A stretch of 64,000 nucleotides of DNA from Bog-473 sp963838835 (GTDB lineage Bacteria > Actinomycetota > Acidimicrobiia > Acidimicrobiales > RAAP-2): NCBI GenBank assembly GCA_963838835.1, contig CAWITA010000036.1, positions 128,140 to 192,139 on the forward strand. Direction: 5' to 3'. Position numbers and translations under genes: made by a program. This document shows, piece after piece, positions 28,788-38,204 of the stretch. The notes below the pieces were generated by a model. That model saw only the letters and a list, made by a program, of their open reading frames with translations, was not told where the DNA came from and ran no database searches. Positions within the stretch are counted from its first letter, which is position 1; each line of letters opens with the position of its first letter.

Positions 28788-29314
28788 TGGTCACCACCTC
28801 CGTCCGGGCGCCAGTGCACACGCCTCGGTCGGTCCTTGCGCTCGTCATTGCCACCCGGTCCGCGGAGGTCCCCGCCAGCTGTGCCCTCCTTGCCGCGCGC
28901 ATTGCGCTGGCCTGGATCTTCGTCTACTACGGCGCCGGCAAGCTGTTCGGAGCGTTCAATGGCCCGGGCATCCACCGCACCGCTCTGTACATGTCAAACG
29001 TGGCTCACCTGCACCCTGGTGGCTTCTTCGCAGTCCTGGGGGGCATCATCGAGTTCGGGAGTGCCATCGCACTCGCCCTCGGTCTTTGCTCGCGCCTTGG
29101 CGGCGTCGCGCTGTTCGGAGACCAGGTGATGGCGATGATCACGGTCACCTGGGCCACGGGAATCAATTCCGCCACACCGCCCCCCGGCTATCAGCTCAAT
29201 ATGGCACTCGCCGTCCTCGCCCTCGTCGTTGCCGTCTTCGGGTCGGGTCGGTTCAGTCTCGACGCCGTGATCGAGCGGCGGATCGCCGGACCACAGGTAG
29301 CGCACAACCACTGA
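28787..29314 (+). CDS. DoxX family membrane protein
   Basis: A 175-residue protein with four predicted membrane helices: ARIALAWIFVYYGAGKLFGA, GGFFAVLGGIIEFGSAIALA, LFGDQVMAMITVTWATGI and MALAVLALVVAVFGSGRFSL. The first and second are typical for DoxX (PF07681), a family linked to quinone or thiol redox chemistry in membranes. It is coupled to the hydroxylase by a TGATG overlap and lies just upstream of the oxidase-assembly cluster. Confidence 0.85.
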   Translation: MVTTSVRAPVHTPRSVLALVIATRSAEVPASCALLAARIALAWIFVYYGAGKLFGAFNGPGIHRTALYMSNVAHLHPGGFFAVLGGIIEFGSAIALALGLCSRLGGVALFGDQVMAMITVTWATGINSATPPPGYQLNMALAVLALVVAVFGSGRFSLDAVIERRIAGPQVAHNH

Positions 29315-29371
29315 CGCCGTCCGGGCGTTGCTTGGAGGAGGCGACGGCAGGCACGCCCGCAACCGGCAGTA

Positions 29372-31246
29372 ATGTCGGCGCGCAGTGCACAGATACTCGA
29401 CCGCACCCCCGTTCGAGAGGAACCGATAGCCGTGCCCGGCATGGGCCACTCGTTGCAAACGGGCAACTCCGTCGTCGTCTCGGCCTTTCATACGGCGCTG
29501 TTCCACCAGCTGCTCGTCGTCCTCCTGGTCGGCGCGGTATGCGCCATCGGTTGGAACGTCGTGCGGACTATCCAGTATCGACGGCTCAAGGCTGAGGGCC
29601 GGCTCTCGTTTCCCTCCAAAGCACAGTTCTCGACGCCCGAGCCACTCGCCCGGAGCATCCTGCGCATCGGCTTCGGATCCCTCTGGATTTTGGACGGGCT
29701 TCTGCAGATCCAGTCCTCGATACCCCTTGGTCTCCCGTCGAATGTGCTTCAGCCGGCCGCCAGCGCCTCGCCGCTTTGGGTCCAGCACCTGGTAAACAGC
29801 GGTGCCAACATCTGGAGTGACCACCCCGTTCAGGCGGCAGCGGCCTCGGTGTGGATCCAACTGGGAATTGGTCTCTGGCTGATCGTCGCACCCCGCGGGA
29901 GGTGGTCGCGCCTGGCGGGTTTGGCCAGCGTCGGGTGGGGACTCATCGTGTGGAGCTTCGGCGAAGCCTTTGGCGGCATCTTCGCACCCGGCCTCACCTG
30001 GCTGTTCGGGGCGCCCGGAGCGGTGCTGTTCTACTGCATCGCGGGCGTGCTGGTGGCACTCCCGGAGCGCTACTTCCACTCACCTCGGCTTGGCCGCGTC
30101 CTCCTCTTCCTCGGAGGAGCGTTCCTGATTGGCATGGCGGTCCTTCAGGCCTGGCCCGGTAGGGGGTTCTGGCAGGGCCGGAACGGCACTCTCTCGGCCA
30201 TGGTCACGACCATGGCGCAGACGCCACAGCCCCGTGTCTTGTCGTCGTGGCTCTCCGCGTTCGGCTCGTTCGACGCCGCGCACGGCTGGGCGGTGAATCT
30301 GTTCGTCGTACTCGCATTGCTGTCCATCGGCGGACTGCTCTTGAGTGGGCGGCGCCGTTTCGTCTTCGTCGCGCTCGTCGCCTTGGGTGTTCTCTGCCTG
30401 GCCGACTGGGTGCTCGTCGAGGACCTGGGTTTCTTCGGTGGCACTGGCACGGATCCCAATTCGATGCTGCCTCTGCTCCTCCTGTTCGCAACGGGGTACG
30501 CGGCCAGCTTCCGGTTGCCCGTGGAGGCCGTGGAGCACCTGCCCGCCGAGGCCGCGGTGGATGCCACCCGCTGGTGGGAGCGCGCCACCCCCGCCTACGT
30601 CACGCGGTCCCTGGCCGCCCTGGCCGCCCTCGCCGTCGTCGCCATCGGGACCGCCCCGATGGCGGTCGCGGCCATCAACAAGAATGCGGACCCGATCTTG
30701 AGCGAGGCCCTCGACGGTACTCCCAACGCCCTGAATACCCCGGCTCCTCCCTTCACGCTGACAGACCAGCACGGCCAACAGGTCAGCCTGGCCAGCCTGC
30801 GGGGTCATGTGCTGGCGCTGACCTTCCTCGACCCGGTGTGCACGTCCGACTGCCCGCTCATCGCACAGGAGTTCCGCCAGACCGACGAACGGCTGGGAGG
30901 GCAGGCCCGCCAGGTCGACTTCGTGGCGGTCGTTGCCAACCCCATCTACCGATCGGTTTCGTTCACCAACCAGTTCGATGCCCAAGAAGGGCTCACGCGG
31001 GTGTCCAACTGGTACTACCTGACTGGTTCGTTGCCCGCACTCGAGCGTGTGTGGGACTCCTATGGGATCCTCGTCGACACCGTGGCGAACGGCGCCATGA
31101 TCGCCCACAGCGACCTGTCGTTCGTCATCGACGCCCGGGGCCGTGAGCGTGACGCCCTCGTCGACGACCCCGGGCCCAACCAGAGCTTCGCCTCGTCGTA
31201 CTCGTCGCTTCTCTTGAGCCGGATCCAGTCAGTCCTTCCTTCGTGA
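29372..31246 (+). CDS. Polytopic membrane protein fused to an SCO1/SenC domain
   Basis: A 624-residue protein. Residues 1-460 hold about ten membrane helices (for example QLLVVLLVGAVCAIGWNVV, WIQLGIGLWLIVAP, GAPGAVLFYCIAGVLVALPE, LFVVLALLSIGGLLL). Residues 465-624 are a thioredoxin-fold SCO1/SenC domain: PPFTLTDQHGQQVSLASLRG, the copper-binding Cys490 and Cys494 in VCTSDC, and His579 in IAHSDLSFVID. SCO1 proteins deliver copper to the CuA site of oxidase subunit II, which is encoded at 34231. The fused membrane part may anchor the domain or have its own role. The stop overlaps the next gene's GTG. Confidence 0.85.
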   Translation: MSARSAQILDRTPVREEPIAVPGMGHSLQTGNSVVVSAFHTALFHQLLVVLLVGAVCAIGWNVVRTIQYRRLKAEGRLSFPSKAQFSTPEPLARSILRIGFGSLWILDGLLQIQSSIPLGLPSNVLQPAASASPLWVQHLVNSGANIWSDHPVQAAAASVWIQLGIGLWLIVAPRGRWSRLAGLASVGWGLIVWSFGEAFGGIFAPGLTWLFGAPGAVLFYCIAGVLVALPERYFHSPRLGRVLLFLGGAFLIGMAVLQAWPGRGFWQGRNGTLSAMVTTMAQTPQPRVLSSWLSAFGSFDAAHGWAVNLFVVLALLSIGGLLLSGRRRFVFVALVALGVLCLADWVLVEDLGFFGGTGTDPNSMLPLLLLFATGYAASFRLPVEAVEHLPAEAAVDATRWWERATPAYVTRSLAALAALAVVAIGTAPMAVAAINKNADPILSEALDGTPNALNTPAPPFTLTDQHGQQVSLASLRGHVLALTFLDPVCTSDCPLIAQEFRQTDERLGGQARQVDFVAVVANPIYRSVSFTNQFDAQEGLTRVSNWYYLTGSLPALERVWDSYGILVDTVANGAMIAHSDLSFVIDARGRERDALVDDPGPNQSFASSYSSLLLSRIQSVLPS

Positions 31247-32431
31247 GCGCCCTGAAACGCGTGGGCGGACGACGCCCGGGACGCGGGTTATTGCCGCGTC
31301 GCCGCGCTTGCGATCGTCATGGGATTCCTCTTCGCCGGGCCTGGAGGTCGCGCCGCCGCAGCGACCGTCCGACCGATACCCAGCGGAGTATCGACGGCGG
31401 GCAGCGCCTGGGTCGTCCTCCCGATGGGCGACCTGTCGGTGCAAAGCAATACCTTCTGGCAGGTGCTCCACTCGGCGCCGGGGTCCTCGCAGTGGTCGGA
31501 CGTGACTCCAGAAGGTGTGGCGGACAACGGTGGCCTGGTCGCAGGTGCCGCCGCCGGATCCGTTTTGATCGGATTTCTACCGAGCAACTTGCTCCGCTAT
31601 TCCCCGCTCGCCGCGACCGCCAACGGCGGCGCCACGTGGAGCCCTCAGCTGCTCCCGGCGGGCCTGACAGGGCTTGCCGACGGGCTCGCCTACGGCGGAG
31701 CGGGGCCAGGCGGAGCTCTCGCCGCCACAGGCGGCGAGACGGTGCTCGCCGCACCGGAGAGCCTGTCGCGTTGGTCGCCGCTCATCACGGCCGCCCAGCT
31801 GGCTGGAATCTCCACCCGTTGCGGCGTCACCTCGATCGATGCCGTGGCGATCCTCCCGTCGGGTTCTCCGCTGGTTGCCACGGGCTGCCGCCGCGGCGGC
31901 GTCGTCGGGATCTTCACCGACACGGGAGGAACGTGGCGAGCAGACGGGATCTCGCTGCTCCGCCAGGCCCGCGCCGGGACCTCCGTCCTCCGACTGGACA
32001 CCTCAGGTGCGACGACCACGGCGCTCGTGACGGCGAGCCGCAGCGGGCATCGAACGCTCGTCGCCCTCTGGAGGAAAAGCGGCGCGGCGTGGTCGACGTC
32101 GGCGGCGCTCACGCTCTCGACCGGGGCGTCGGTCCTGGCCAGCGCGGTCGGGGATGATGGCGAGCTGGCCGTGCTCCTCGGGTCGCCCCAGACCGGTGCC
32201 GGCGTCTTCGTGATCAAGCCGGACGGCGCATGGGCGCGGCTGCCCAAACCGCCGCCCGGCACTACCGCCGTTGCGCTGCCGGGCGGGCCGTCAACGGTCG
32301 ACGGTGACGCCGTCAACGCGTTCACCGTGCATGGAGGGTCGCTCGGTGTGTATGCATTGACCCCGTCGGGCACGACGTGGATCCGGGTTCAGTCGAGCCA
32401 GATCGCCCTCGCCTACGGCTCGTCGTCATAG
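31243..32431 (+). CDS. Secreted hypothetical protein of the oxidase cluster
   Basis: The GTG at 31243 overlaps the SCO1-fusion stop (GTGA). After a frameshift near 31280 the signal peptide CRVAALAIVMGFLFAGPGGR continues in the main frame, which is open from 31319. The mature part of about 350 residues is made of repeated beta-rich blocks such as NGGATWSPQL and TGGTWRADGI. These resemble the blades of BNR/sialidase-like propellers, in which G-G-x-T-W is a frequent motif. No catalytic residues are recognised. The position inside the oxidase cluster suggests an extracytoplasmic role in assembly or sensing. Confidence 0.65.
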
Positions 32432-32480
32432 AGGCCCGCGCTACGGTGGCGCGCATCCCTGCAACGGACGGACGGGATCG

Positions 32481-33424
32481 ATGAGCTACCTGGTGGACAA
32501 CTGGAGCTTTGACCCATTCTCGATCGGCGTGGCGGTGATCGTGCTGATCCACGAGATTGGCCTGGCCAACCTACGTCGGCGCTCGGTGCCCGAGCGGAGC
32601 CGCAGACGTCGTGTGAACTCACTCCTGTTCTACGCCGGCCTCGGGGTGCTCTTGGTGGCCGTGATGTCGCCGATCGACTATTGGGCCGACGACTACTTCT
32701 TCGTCCACATGGTCGAGCACATCCTCATCGCGTTCTTCGCCCCGATCCTCATCGTCGCCGGAGCCCCATGGCTGCCGCTGCTCCACGGCCTGCCGGTGCG
32801 GTTTCGCCGATGGCTCATGCGTGCCGTGCTCCTCGGACGCATCTCGCAACCGCTGCGAGCGGTGGGCCGGTTCGTCGTGAACCCGTGGACGGCCCTCATT
32901 CTCGTTCAACGCCGTGATGGTGCTCTGGCACGTCCCGGCCCTCTTCGACGCCGCGGAAGAGAACCAGATGATCCACGTCGTGGCTGATGCACGCCAGCTT
33001 CTTCGTGACCGGAGTGCTCTTCTGGCTCCAGATCATCCCTTCGCACCCGTTCCGCATGAAGGCGTCGCCGCTCTGGCAGGCCGGAGCGATCATTTCGACC
33101 AACGTCGTGATGTTCGTGTTGGCGATGTCGCTCTCGTTGTTCTCGGCGACGAGCTGGTACTCGGTCTACGCCCACGTGCCCGGGGTGACCCTCTCGCCCT
33201 ACGCCGACCAGCAGATCGGGGCGGCCATCTTGTGGATCTGCGGCGACTTCTGGGCCATACCCGCCCTCGCCGTGACCATCCGGCGGGCGATCGACAGCGA
33301 GGGTGGTTTCTCGCTCGGGAGTGGACCGACTGTTCCACCGGGACCCAGGTCCCCCCCTCGAGGCGTTCCGGGCCTCGGGGGCCGATCAGGCCCCTCGGGG
33401 CTGAAGGACGGCGTCGGGCCCTGA
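32481..33424 (+). CDS. CtaG-type cytochrome c oxidase assembly protein, frameshifted
   Basis: A caa3-type oxidase assembly factor (PF09678). Hallmarks are MSPIDYWADDYFFVHMVEHI, IVAGAPWLPLLHGLPVRFRR, NAVMVLWHVPALFDAAEENQ, WLMHASFFVTGVLFWLQIIP and YADQQIGAAILWICGDFWAI. The frame changes near 32905 and again near 32978. About eight membrane helices are seen. CtaG proteins help build the CuB site of the oxidase. The C terminus after GGFSLG is probably out of frame, so the end at 33424 is uncertain. Confidence 0.82.
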
Positions 33425-33477
33425 AGCGGGACGACGCCGTGTCTTTTCGCCCATTTCAGGCCCACTTTTCGAAATGG

Positions 33478-33506
33478 TTGACGACGAAGGCATCGAAACC
33501 TAACGT
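33478..33506 (+). promoter_or_regulatory. Likely promoter of the oxidase structural genes
   Basis: TTGACG at 33478-33483 and TAACGT at 33501-33506 are separated by exactly 17 bases, in the gap between ctaG and the cupredoxin gene. It would start transcription about 55 bases before the ATG at 33569 and could drive 33569 to 38204. Confidence 0.5.
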
Positions 33507-33568
33507 CACTGGTGGAATCCGTCGGATGTCGGTCCGGGCGGGGGGAGTCAGCAGATCCGGGAGGGCGT

Positions 33569-34234
33569 ATGAGCTTGGCCTGGAAGGTGACCGTGACCGT
33601 CTGTCCTCTTCGCCGTTGCCGTCGTCGCGGCCGTCGTCCTCATCGTCAACCTGCTCGGCACACCCCCCACCGTCGTCTTCTCGGCCGGCAGCTCGGGACA
33701 GGTGAACGTCACCCTGCAGACGGTCGGGACCTACGGCTCGGGCAGCCATCCGACCTGGGTGTCCTACCTGGTCCGGTCTCCTCACGGGCAGTGGGTCCAC
33801 ACGACGCTGTTCCAGGTGCCCCAGCACGTGCGCATCAACGTGACGATCTACCAGTACGACTCGGGCAGCCCACTGCGCAACCAGCAGCTCGGCCAGGTCA
33901 CCGGCACCTACGGCAACGTGGCGACCCTCAACGGCAAGACGTTCCGGGTCATCAACTCCAACGTCGGGAACGGAGTCGCCCACACGTTCTCGATGCCCAT
34001 CATCGGCATCAACGTGCCGCTGTACGGCAACAGCAGCAACGCCAACCTCTGCGGCGCCGCGCCGTGCACCACGAGCTCGCCGCACAACGTGATCAGGTTC
34101 TCCTTCACCAGTCCGGGCCCGGGAACTACCGCTGGCAGTGCTTCGTCCCGTGCGGGCTCGGGTTCCTCTACGGCAACGGTGGGCCCATGTCGACCCTCGG
34201 CTACATGGGCGGCTTCATGCAGGTGGTGGCGTGA
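33569..34234 (+). CDS. Membrane-anchored cupredoxin-like protein before ctaC, frameshifted
   Basis: ATG 33569 lies behind GGGAGGGC. After a shift near 33605 the anchor helix AVAVVAAVVLIVNLL is followed by a beta-rich domain of about 180 residues. Near the end come VAHTFSMPIIGINVPLYG and, after a shift near 34125, WQCFVPCGLGFLYGNGGPMS. His, then Cys-x3-Cys and a Met recall the CuA site of oxidase subunit II, but the His expected three residues after the second Cys is Phe. It may be a single-copper electron carrier to the oxidase or a copper-loading factor. The stop overlaps the ctaC GTG start. Confidence 0.65.
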   Translation: MSLAWKVTVTVCPLRRCRRRGRRPHRQPARHTPHRRLLGRQLGTGERHPADGRDLRLGQPSDLGVLPGPVSSRAVGPHDAVPGAPARAHQRDDLPVRLGQPTAQPAARPGHRHLRQRGDPQRQDVPGHQLQRRERSRPHVLDAHHRHQRAAVRQQQQRQPLRRRAVHHELAAQRDQVLLHQSGPGNYRWQCFVPCGLGFLYGNGGPMSTLGYMGGFMQVVA

Positions 34235-35215
34235 GCGACCCCCAAGCGGCCGGCAGCCGGCGAGACCTCCGCCGGCTCGGACTCGACCACCCCCACCGGC
34301 GACGAGACCCACCACTGGTGGCGGCTGATCGCCATCTGGGTGGTGCTGTCGGCCATCTTGGACCCGCTGTTCTACTTCCTGGCCGGCCCGCACATCCCGC
34401 CGGGCACCATGACCGACACGGCCCAGGGCGCCCAGTTCGACTTCAACGTCCTGTTCGTCATGGCCCTGCCCGTCCTGCTGGCCGTGTGGATCTACCTGGT
34501 GTACGCCATCGTGATGTGGCGGGCCTCGCGCGGCGGTCCCGAACCAGTGGGCGGACCCGCGGCGCGCGGACACCTCGGCATCCAAGCTGGGCTGGATCCT
34601 GACGCACGACGGTCATCGTGCTGTTCCTGGCCGGCTTCGGCACCTACGAGCTCGTGCAGCCTGGCGGGGCGGGTGGCGGGGAGGGCTCGAGCCCGATCTG
34701 GACACCGACGTCGAAGACGATCCTGCCCATCCAGGTCATCGGCCAGCAGTGGAAGTTCACCTACCGCTACCCGACCTTCGGCGGGTTCGAGACCGACCAG
34801 CTCGTCATCCCCGAACGACACGACGATCGAGTTCAACGTGACCTCGCTCGACGTGATCCACAGCTTCTGGGCCTACCAGCTCGGGGTGAAGGCCGACGCC
34901 AACCCCGACTACAACAACGTGGCCTACACGACGACCCAGCAGCTCGGGTCGTTCATCGTCCGCTGCGCCGAGCTGTGCGGCATCTGGCACGGCGCCATGT
35001 ACAACTCGGGCGTCGTGGTGACGCCGCAGCAGTTCGAGGGGTGGGCGAAGCTCACCGCGGTGAGGCTGCGCCAGAACACCAAGTTGCTGCCTGCCTACGC
35101 CCTCACCTACACCCCCGACGCCAACGGGGCCGACGGCAGCTACTACCCCGACAACGTCGACCCCTATTCCAACGTGGAGCAATACGGGGCGCCCCAGCCG
35201 AAGGGAGGCGGGTGA
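34231..35215 (+). CDS. ctaC: Cytochrome c oxidase subunit II, frameshifted
   Basis: Two N-terminal membrane helices (LIAIWVVLSAILDPLFYFLA, VLFVMALPVLLAVWIYLVYA) are followed by ILPIQVIGQQWKFTYRYPTF and a CuA domain. The CuA ligands are visible in DVIHSFWAYQLGVK (His) and RCAELCGIWHGAMYN (two Cys, His, Met). It receives electrons from cytochrome c or a cupredoxin. Frame changes lie near 34255, 34555, 34610 and 34815. The start is GTG 34231, coupled to the gene before. There is no C-terminal heme motif CxxCH, so it is not a caa3-type fusion. Confidence 0.88.
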
Positions 35216-35216
35216 C

Positions 35217-37243
35217 ATGGCCATCGACACGTCGGTCGGCGAGTTCGAGTACCCCGGCGAAGAAGACGTCGGCGCTCCCCCGGCGCAACCTCCCGCTCTG
35301 GCGCCGCTCGCTGTGGCTGCAGCCAAACGTCCTGTGGGCGATCGCCGGAGGCGTCGTCGGGTACCTCATCGGCCACTGGCTGGGCAACGTCATCGCCAGC
35401 GGCTACACCCAGGTCCAGGACACCGGCCAGAACGACGTCGCCATCGTGCTCGGGCTCTCGCTGGGCGTCGCCGGCTGGATGGCCGGCATCGGCGGCCTGA
35501 ACTACCCCCTGGCCAAGATCCTCGGGTTCGAGCTCTCCCCCGCCCCGCCCGAGAAGAGCTGGGTCCGCTACTTCCGCATGACCGACGACCACAAGGTGGT
35601 CGGCTGGCAGTACGCCGTCGGCGTCCTCACCTTCCTGTTCACGGGCGGGCTCCTGGCCATGCTCATCCGCACCGAGCTGCTCAGCCCGACGAACCACGTC
35701 TTCGGCCCCGGCACCTACATCGCCATCGTCGGCGAGCACGGGACGATCATGATGATGATGGCCTCGTCGGCCGTCGTCGGACCGCTCGGCAACTGGCTGG
35801 TCCCGCTCATGATCGGCTCACGCCGCATGGCCTATCCCCGGGTCGAGGCCTTCTCGTTCTGGATCTTCATGGCCGGCTACCTCGTCATCCTCAGTGCCCT
35901 GTTCTTCGGCGGGTTCCCGACCGGATGGACCGGCTACGCCCCGCTGCAGACGCAGGCGGCCGGGGGGATGGACGCCTATCTGGTCGGCTTCGCCGTCATC
36001 GGCATCGGCATGATCATGGCCGGGTTCAACCTGGCCGCCACCATCATCAACTACCGCGCGCCGGGCATGACCTGGGGCCGCCTCCCGATCTTCGTCTGGG
36101 GCATCCTGGCCACCACGGCCCTCCTGACCCTGGCCACGCCGACGCTCGTGGTGGCCGGGCTGTTCGGGATCCTCGACCGCACGGCGGAGACGGCCTTCTT
36201 CGTGAACGAGCACGGCGGCAGCAACTTCTTGTGGCAGAACCTCTTCTGGTTCTTCGGCCATCCCGAGGTCTACATCATGGCGCTGCCGGGCTTCGGCATC
36301 GTGATGGAGATCATGCCGGTCTTCACCCGCAAGCCCCTCTTCGCCTACAAGGTGGCGGCGGCGGGCATGCTCGGCGTCGCGCTGCTCTCCTTCTTCGTGT
36401 GGCAGCACCACCTCTTCCAGAGCGGCATCAACCCGGACATGCGACCGCTCTTCATGCTCACGACGGAGCTCATCTCGATCCCGACCGGGTTCCTCTTCCT
36501 GGTGACGCTCGGCACCCTCTGGAAAGCGAAGATCCGGTTCGACACACCGATGCTCTTCTGTCTCGGGATGCTGTTCAACTTCCTCATCGGCGGGGTCACC
36601 GGGGTGTTCCTCTCCGACGTGCCGGTCAACGTCACGGTCCACGGCAGCTTCTTCGTGCTGGCGCACTTCCACTACACGATCATGGGCGGCCTGATCTTCG
36701 CCCTGTTCGGCGGCTTCTACTACTGGTTCCCGAAGATCACCGGGAAGACGCTGAACCGCAAGCTCAGCAAGTGGCACTTCTGGACGTTCTTCATCTTCTT
36801 CAACCTGCACGTTCTTCCCGCTCTTCCTGGTCGGGCTGCTCGGTCAGCCGCGACGCGTGTTCGAGTACGCCACCAACCTGCAGACGCTGAACGACATCTC
36901 GAGCATCAGCGCCTATTTCCTCGGGGCATCGTTCTTCTTCTTCATCATCAACTTCATCTGGTCGATCTACCTGACCCCGCACGAGGCGCCGCCGAACCCG
37001 TGGAACTCGCTCGGCCTGGAGTGGCAGACCCCGACCCCGGTCCCGTGGTTCAACTTCGAGCACATTCCGGTCGTGCTGAACGACCCGTACCACTACGGCG
37101 AGGCCGACGCGCCACCGGTGGCCGACCTGGGGAAGGTCATGTCCGCCGTCGGGGCGCCGGCCGGTTCGGTCGGCCCCGAGGAGCTCGCGACCGGGGTGGA
37201 GGGCGACGGCGATCCGCGACCCCCGATCGTCGTGAGGGGATAG
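35217..37243 (+). CDS. ctaD: Cytochrome c oxidase subunit I, frameshifted
   Basis: The heme and copper ligands are all present: GEHGTIMMM (heme a), FGHPEVYIMALPGFG (CuB His with the cross-linked Tyr and the Glu of the D pathway), WQHHLFQSG (two CuB His) and LAHFHYTIMGG (heme a3 and heme a). About 13 helices are visible. In the segment that normally reads PTGxK the protein has IPTGFLFLVTLG, so the K-pathway Lys is Leu. Frameshifts lie near 35270 and at 36808, where one extra C is seen by comparison with the second copy at 63687. The C terminus ends at 37243. Confidence 0.92.
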
Positions 37244-37245
37244 CC

Positions 37246-37923
37246 ATGGCACAGAACCCAGTCGACAACCAACAGTTCGAGAGCTTCCCCCAACTCCACG
37301 AGACGCCGGAGGAGATCGCGTTCGAGCTGCGGGCCCAGGAGGGAGCCCTCTGGACCGGCGGCCGGCTCCTGATCGGCATCTGGGCCTTCGCCTTCGCCGC
37401 GCTCGCCTTCGCCTACTTCTACCTGCGCTCGGCCAACAACGAGAACCTCTGGCGGCCCAGGGGCATCACGGCGCCGACGGCGGCCGGCGCAGCCATCTTC
37501 GCCATCACGGTGGCCTGCGCCCTGCTGGTCCAGTTCGGCGAGCGGCGCTTCCGCAGGAACGAGACCCTCGACTGGCAGGTGGCCGGCTGGACGGCCGTCC
37601 TCGGAGGGCTCCTCGTCATCGGCCTCCAGATCTGGCAGCTGACCGATCTCCCGTTCTTCCCGGGTTCGAGCGGCTACGCCTCCTGCTTCATCGCCTGGGG
37701 TGCGATGAACATCGCCCTGGTGCTGGCGGGGACCTACTGGCTCGAGACCATCCTGGCCAGGGAGATCCGGCTGCGCCGCGCCATGGCCCAGGACGGCGGG
37801 GCGCCGGACTCGACCCTGCCCGTGGCCCGCCTCTTCCGGGTCAACCTGAACGGCTGCACCTACTTCTGGGGGTTCATCGCCCTCGTCGCCACGTTCTTTT
37901 GGGTACTGTTCTACGTCATCTGA
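37246..37923 (+). CDS. ctaE: Cytochrome c oxidase subunit III
   Basis: An intact 225-residue membrane protein starting 3 bases after the ctaD stop. The helices FAFAALAFAYFYLRSAN, GAAIFAITVACALLVQFGER, WTAVLGGLLVIGLQIWQ and YFWGFIALVATFFWVLFYVI fit subunit III (PF00510). The N-terminal 45 residues are polar, followed directly by a helix, so the first two helices of long subunit III forms are missing; this is the common five-helix form. It supports proton uptake stability of subunit I. Confidence 0.85.
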   Translation: MAQNPVDNQQFESFPQLHETPEEIAFELRAQEGALWTGGRLLIGIWAFAFAALAFAYFYLRSANNENLWRPRGITAPTAAGAAIFAITVACALLVQFGERRFRRNETLDWQVAGWTAVLGGLLVIGLQIWQLTDLPFFPGSSGYASCFIAWGAMNIALVLAGTYWLETILAREIRLRRAMAQDGGAPDSTLPVARLFRVNLNGCTYFWGFIALVATFFWVLFYVI

Positions 37924-37941
37924 GCCGGGAGAGGTGAGCGC

Positions 37942-38055
37942 GTGATCACAGCATCCGACGTGGCCGGCACCCAGGCGCTGACGTTCGCCATCCCCCTCGG
38001 GGTCCTCTTCGTCGTGCTGCTCTGGGGCTTCTTCCAGCGCCGACCGGTCGAGTGA
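37942..38055 (+). CDS. 37-residue single-helix protein of the oxidase operon
   Basis: A GTG-started frame (VITASDVAGTQALTFAIPLG, then VLFVVLLWGFFQRRPVE) follows ctaE by 18 bases, with GGAGAGGTGAG as ribosome site. It has one membrane helix and a basic end. Small subunits of this size occur in bacterial oxidases (CcoQ- or subunit IV-like), which is the likely role. The stop overlaps the next GTG (GTGA). Confidence 0.6.
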   Translation: MITASDVAGTQALTFAIPLGVLFVVLLWGFFQRRPVE

Positions 38056-38204
38056 GCGGCGGGGCTGCCAGCGGGCGGCCCCACGAGCGTGCCGCACCCT
38101 GGCGCGGCTGGTGCCTGCTGGCCGCTCTCGTCGTGTTCGTCGTGGCGCTCGTCCCGCCCCTCTTGGGCACCGCCCGGCACTCCGAATACGCCGAGACCCT
38201 GTAG
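38052..38204 (+). pseudogene. N-terminal fragment of a membrane protein cut by an IS end
   Basis: A GTG-started frame coupled to the previous gene reads ERAAPWRGWCLLAALVVFVV and PPLLGTARHSEYAETL, then stops. The stop TAG is part of the sequence TGTAGGGTCCATTT, which recurs inverted at 42903-42916 and marks an IS end. The 50 residues look like the start of a second oxidase-assembly (CtaG-type) membrane protein, in which a helix and a PRRY/RHSEYAE-like segment are followed by more helices. The rest of the gene is not in the window. Confidence 0.55.

Noticed and set aside
35818..36810. Long open frame on the minus strand opposite ctaD (and a similar one at 62926-63972)
   Set aside because: The translation is almost only Glu, Asp, Arg and His, a typical shadow of a high-GC membrane-protein gene on the other strand. 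The second one exists because ctaD is duplicated.
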